DNA from: Kiritimatiellia bacterium
GTDB taxonomy: Bacteria > Verrucomicrobiota > Kiritimatiellia > RFP12 > DVOR01
DNA length: 5,978 nt
Direction of reading: 5' to 3'
Assembly: GCA_017646485.1 (NCBI GenBank)
Contig: JAGCML010000140.1
Coordinates: 1 to 5,978 of the forward strand
In this document: positions 4,786 to 5,978 of the stretch, one piece after another
Layout: each line of letters begins with the position of its first letter
How positions within the stretch are numbered: the stretch's first letter is position 1
Program-made: the position numbers and the translations under genes
The notes under the pieces: generated by a model
What the model was told of the DNA's origin: nothing
What the model saw: only the letters and a program-made list of their open reading frames with translations
The model's database searches: none

Positions 4786-5978
4786 TTAGAGCGAGAAGGT
4801 GCGGCAGATGGTTTCGGGAACCGTATCACGGAAGGTGACGACATCATGCAAAATGGGCGCATTCTTGAGGTCAACCAAAGCGGGAGTTTCACCTGTGAGT
4901 GCGGCGAGGCCACCAGCGGCAGCGAACTCGTCAGAGACGGTTTTGCCTGTGAGTGCACGCAACATCGTTACGGGGAACTTCCACGGCGATGCGGTGGCTG
5001 CGATGACTGCAGGGCGACCGGTTGAGGGAAGTTCACGATTGACCTTCCAACCAATCGCAGTGTGCGGGTCGGCGAGGTAGTGATACTTGCGCCAAATATC
5101 CGAGATGGCGGCCTCAGTTTCTTCAGGCGTAGCCCAACCCGAGGCAAACTTTGCGCGGAGATCGTGCAAAGGATAACCCGAGAGTGCGAAGGAACCTTCA
5201 GCCTTCAACTGGGATTCCCACGTGCGGACTTCGATATCATTGCCCTTCGAGAGCAACCACAAGAGGCGTTCGACATTCGAAGAGACGAGGATATCCATCG
5301 AGGGCGAATTGGTGATGCGGAATTCGCGACGTGCATCATAGGAGCCAGTGCGAACAAAATCGCAGACGACACGGTTGGCATTCGAGGCGACGGTGAGACG
5401 TTCGATGGGGGCGCCGAGCTGCCAAGCATAGTGAGCGGCGAGGATGTTGCCGAAGTTGCCAGTGGGAACCACGACATCGAAGGGTTGGCCTAAGCGACGT
5501 GCGCAGTCGAGGTAGTAACAAATCTGCGGGAAAAGGCGGCCGATATTGATGCTGTTTGCCGAAGAGAGGAGGCACCCTGCGGAGCGTGCACGTTCTGCGA
5601 GCGTGGGGTCAGCGAAGGCGGCCTTGACAGCGGCTTGGGCATCATCAAAGTTGCCCTCAATTGCGCAAGCAGAGACATTGCCACCGGGGCAACACACCAT
5701 CTGGCGGCGTCGGATTTCAGATGTGCCGACTTTAGGATAGAAGACGAGCACCGAAGTGCCAGGGATATCGGCGAAACCGCGCATTGCGGCGCTGCCGATG
5801 TCGCCACTGGTAGCGGTGAGCACACAGACGCGATTGATGCCAGCGGTTTGTGCGGCATAGCGCATCAAGTGCGGCAAGAGCGTGAGGGCCACATCTTTGA
5901 ACGCGTAGGTCGGACCGTGGAAGAGTTCGAGGAAGGAGAGATCGTCAAAGGTCTTCAGCGGAACGATGTCAGGGGCAC
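4786..5978 (-). CDS. thrC: Threonine synthase, 5' end beyond the right edge
   Basis: PLP-dependent lyase (EC 4.2.3.1) making threonine and phosphate from O-phosphohomoserine, the last step of threonine biosynthesis, in the cytosol. The reading frame is open to the window edge, giving 397 complete codons plus stop; about 80 N-terminal residues are missing by comparison with E. coli ThrC (428 residues). The visible part begins APDIVPLKTFDDLSFLELFHG and has the PLP lysine in GPTYAFKD (residue 27 of the fragment). It then has ATSGDIGSAA, where most relatives have SGDTGSAA, and IEGNFDDAQ, SSANSINIGRLFPQ, VPTGNFGN (PLP phosphate-binding loop type) and SPSMDILVSSNVERLL. These mark the longer E. coli/yeast-type threonine synthase rather than the shorter Bacillus type. 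A GTG inside the frame at 5890-5892 is Val29 of the fragment, not the start, because the family motifs continue upstream of it. The stop codon is TAA at 4786-4788; the SNF2 gene follows on the same strand. Confidence 0.96.
   Translation of the reverse strand, partial: APDIVPLKTFDDLSFLELFHGPTYAFKDVALTLLPHLMRYAAQTAGINRVCVLTATSGDIGSAAMRGFADIPGTSVLVFYPKVGTSEIRRRQMVCCPGGNVSACAIEGNFDDAQAAVKAAFADPTLAERARSAGCLLSSANSINIGRLFPQICYYLDCARRLGQPFDVVVPTGNFGNILAAHYAWQLGAPIERLTVASNANRVVCDFVRTGSYDARREFRITNSPSMDILVSSNVERLLWLLSKGNDIEVRTWESQLKAEGSFALSGYPLHDLRAKFASGWATPEETEAAISDIWRKYHYLADPHTAIGWKVNRELPSTGRPAVIAATASPWKFPVTMLRALTGKTVSDEFAAAGGLAALTGETPALVDLKNAPILHDVVTFRDTVPETICRTFSL

Noticed and set aside
4615..5025. 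136-codon plus-strand frame rich in Cys, with CECGEATSG and CGGCDDC
   Set aside because: The zinc-finger-like look is tempting, but the frame runs antisense across the SNF2 start, the thrC stop and conserved thrC codons, which have far stronger support.
5890..5892. GTG as the start of threonine synthase
   Set aside because: The frame continues upstream with the conserved LELFHGPTYAFKD motif including the PLP lysine, so this codon is an internal valine.

Overview
The window carries four protein genes, all on the minus strand, so it reads biologically from right to left. In that order they are: the 3' part of a threonine synthase gene (thrC, cut by the right edge), a SNF2-family helicase/translocase, an HD-domain dGTP triphosphohydrolase, a 429-bp non-coding interval full of repeats, and the 5' part of a transketolase gene (cut by the left edge). 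No rRNA, tRNA, transposase or true CRISPR array is visible. The base composition is moderately GC-rich, except for an AT-rich promoter segment at about 436-515. The organism is a bacterium. The protein flavour and gene mix would fit a gut or host-associated member of the Planctomycetes-Verrucomicrobia-Lentisphaerae side of the tree, but that is a weak impression and not something the window proves.

Right part (2191-5978): thrC ends at 4786. After 60 nt holding an 8-bp stem-loop, the 844-residue SNF2 protein begins. After it ends, only 21 nt separate it from the dGTPase start. This spacing suggests one transcript thrC - SNF2 - dGTPase, or at least that the last two genes are co-transcribed. 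thrC and the transketolase are housekeeping genes (threonine synthesis, non-oxidative pentose phosphate pathway). The SNF2 protein and dGTPase act on nucleic acid and on the dNTP pool, respectively.

The dGTPase keeps the family architecture but has Gln74 where the family's first metal-binding His normally stands. That could be a changed active site or a sequence error.

Middle (436-864): this is the unusual part. From 520 to 717 there is an array of eight short perfect or near-perfect hairpins. They have different stem sequences but near-uniform size, and they alternate with a conserved 10-nt linker TGTGGATTAC at about 24-26 nt period. The stems are unrelated to one another, yet each is self-complementary, so structure is conserved rather than sequence. 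Further right come a GC-rich hairpin (748-767), a 24-nt-period direct repeat, a terminator-like hairpin facing the plus strand (786-814), and three degraded ~26-nt-period repeat units (796-868). The last of these runs over the stop codon of the dGTPase gene.

Left part (1-518): transketolase has a clear sigma70-type promoter (TTGTCA, 17 nt, TATACT), a short leader and an AGAGG ribosome binding site, so it is transcribed independently of the upstream operon. The hairpin array therefore sits exactly between the end of one transcription unit and the promoter of the next.
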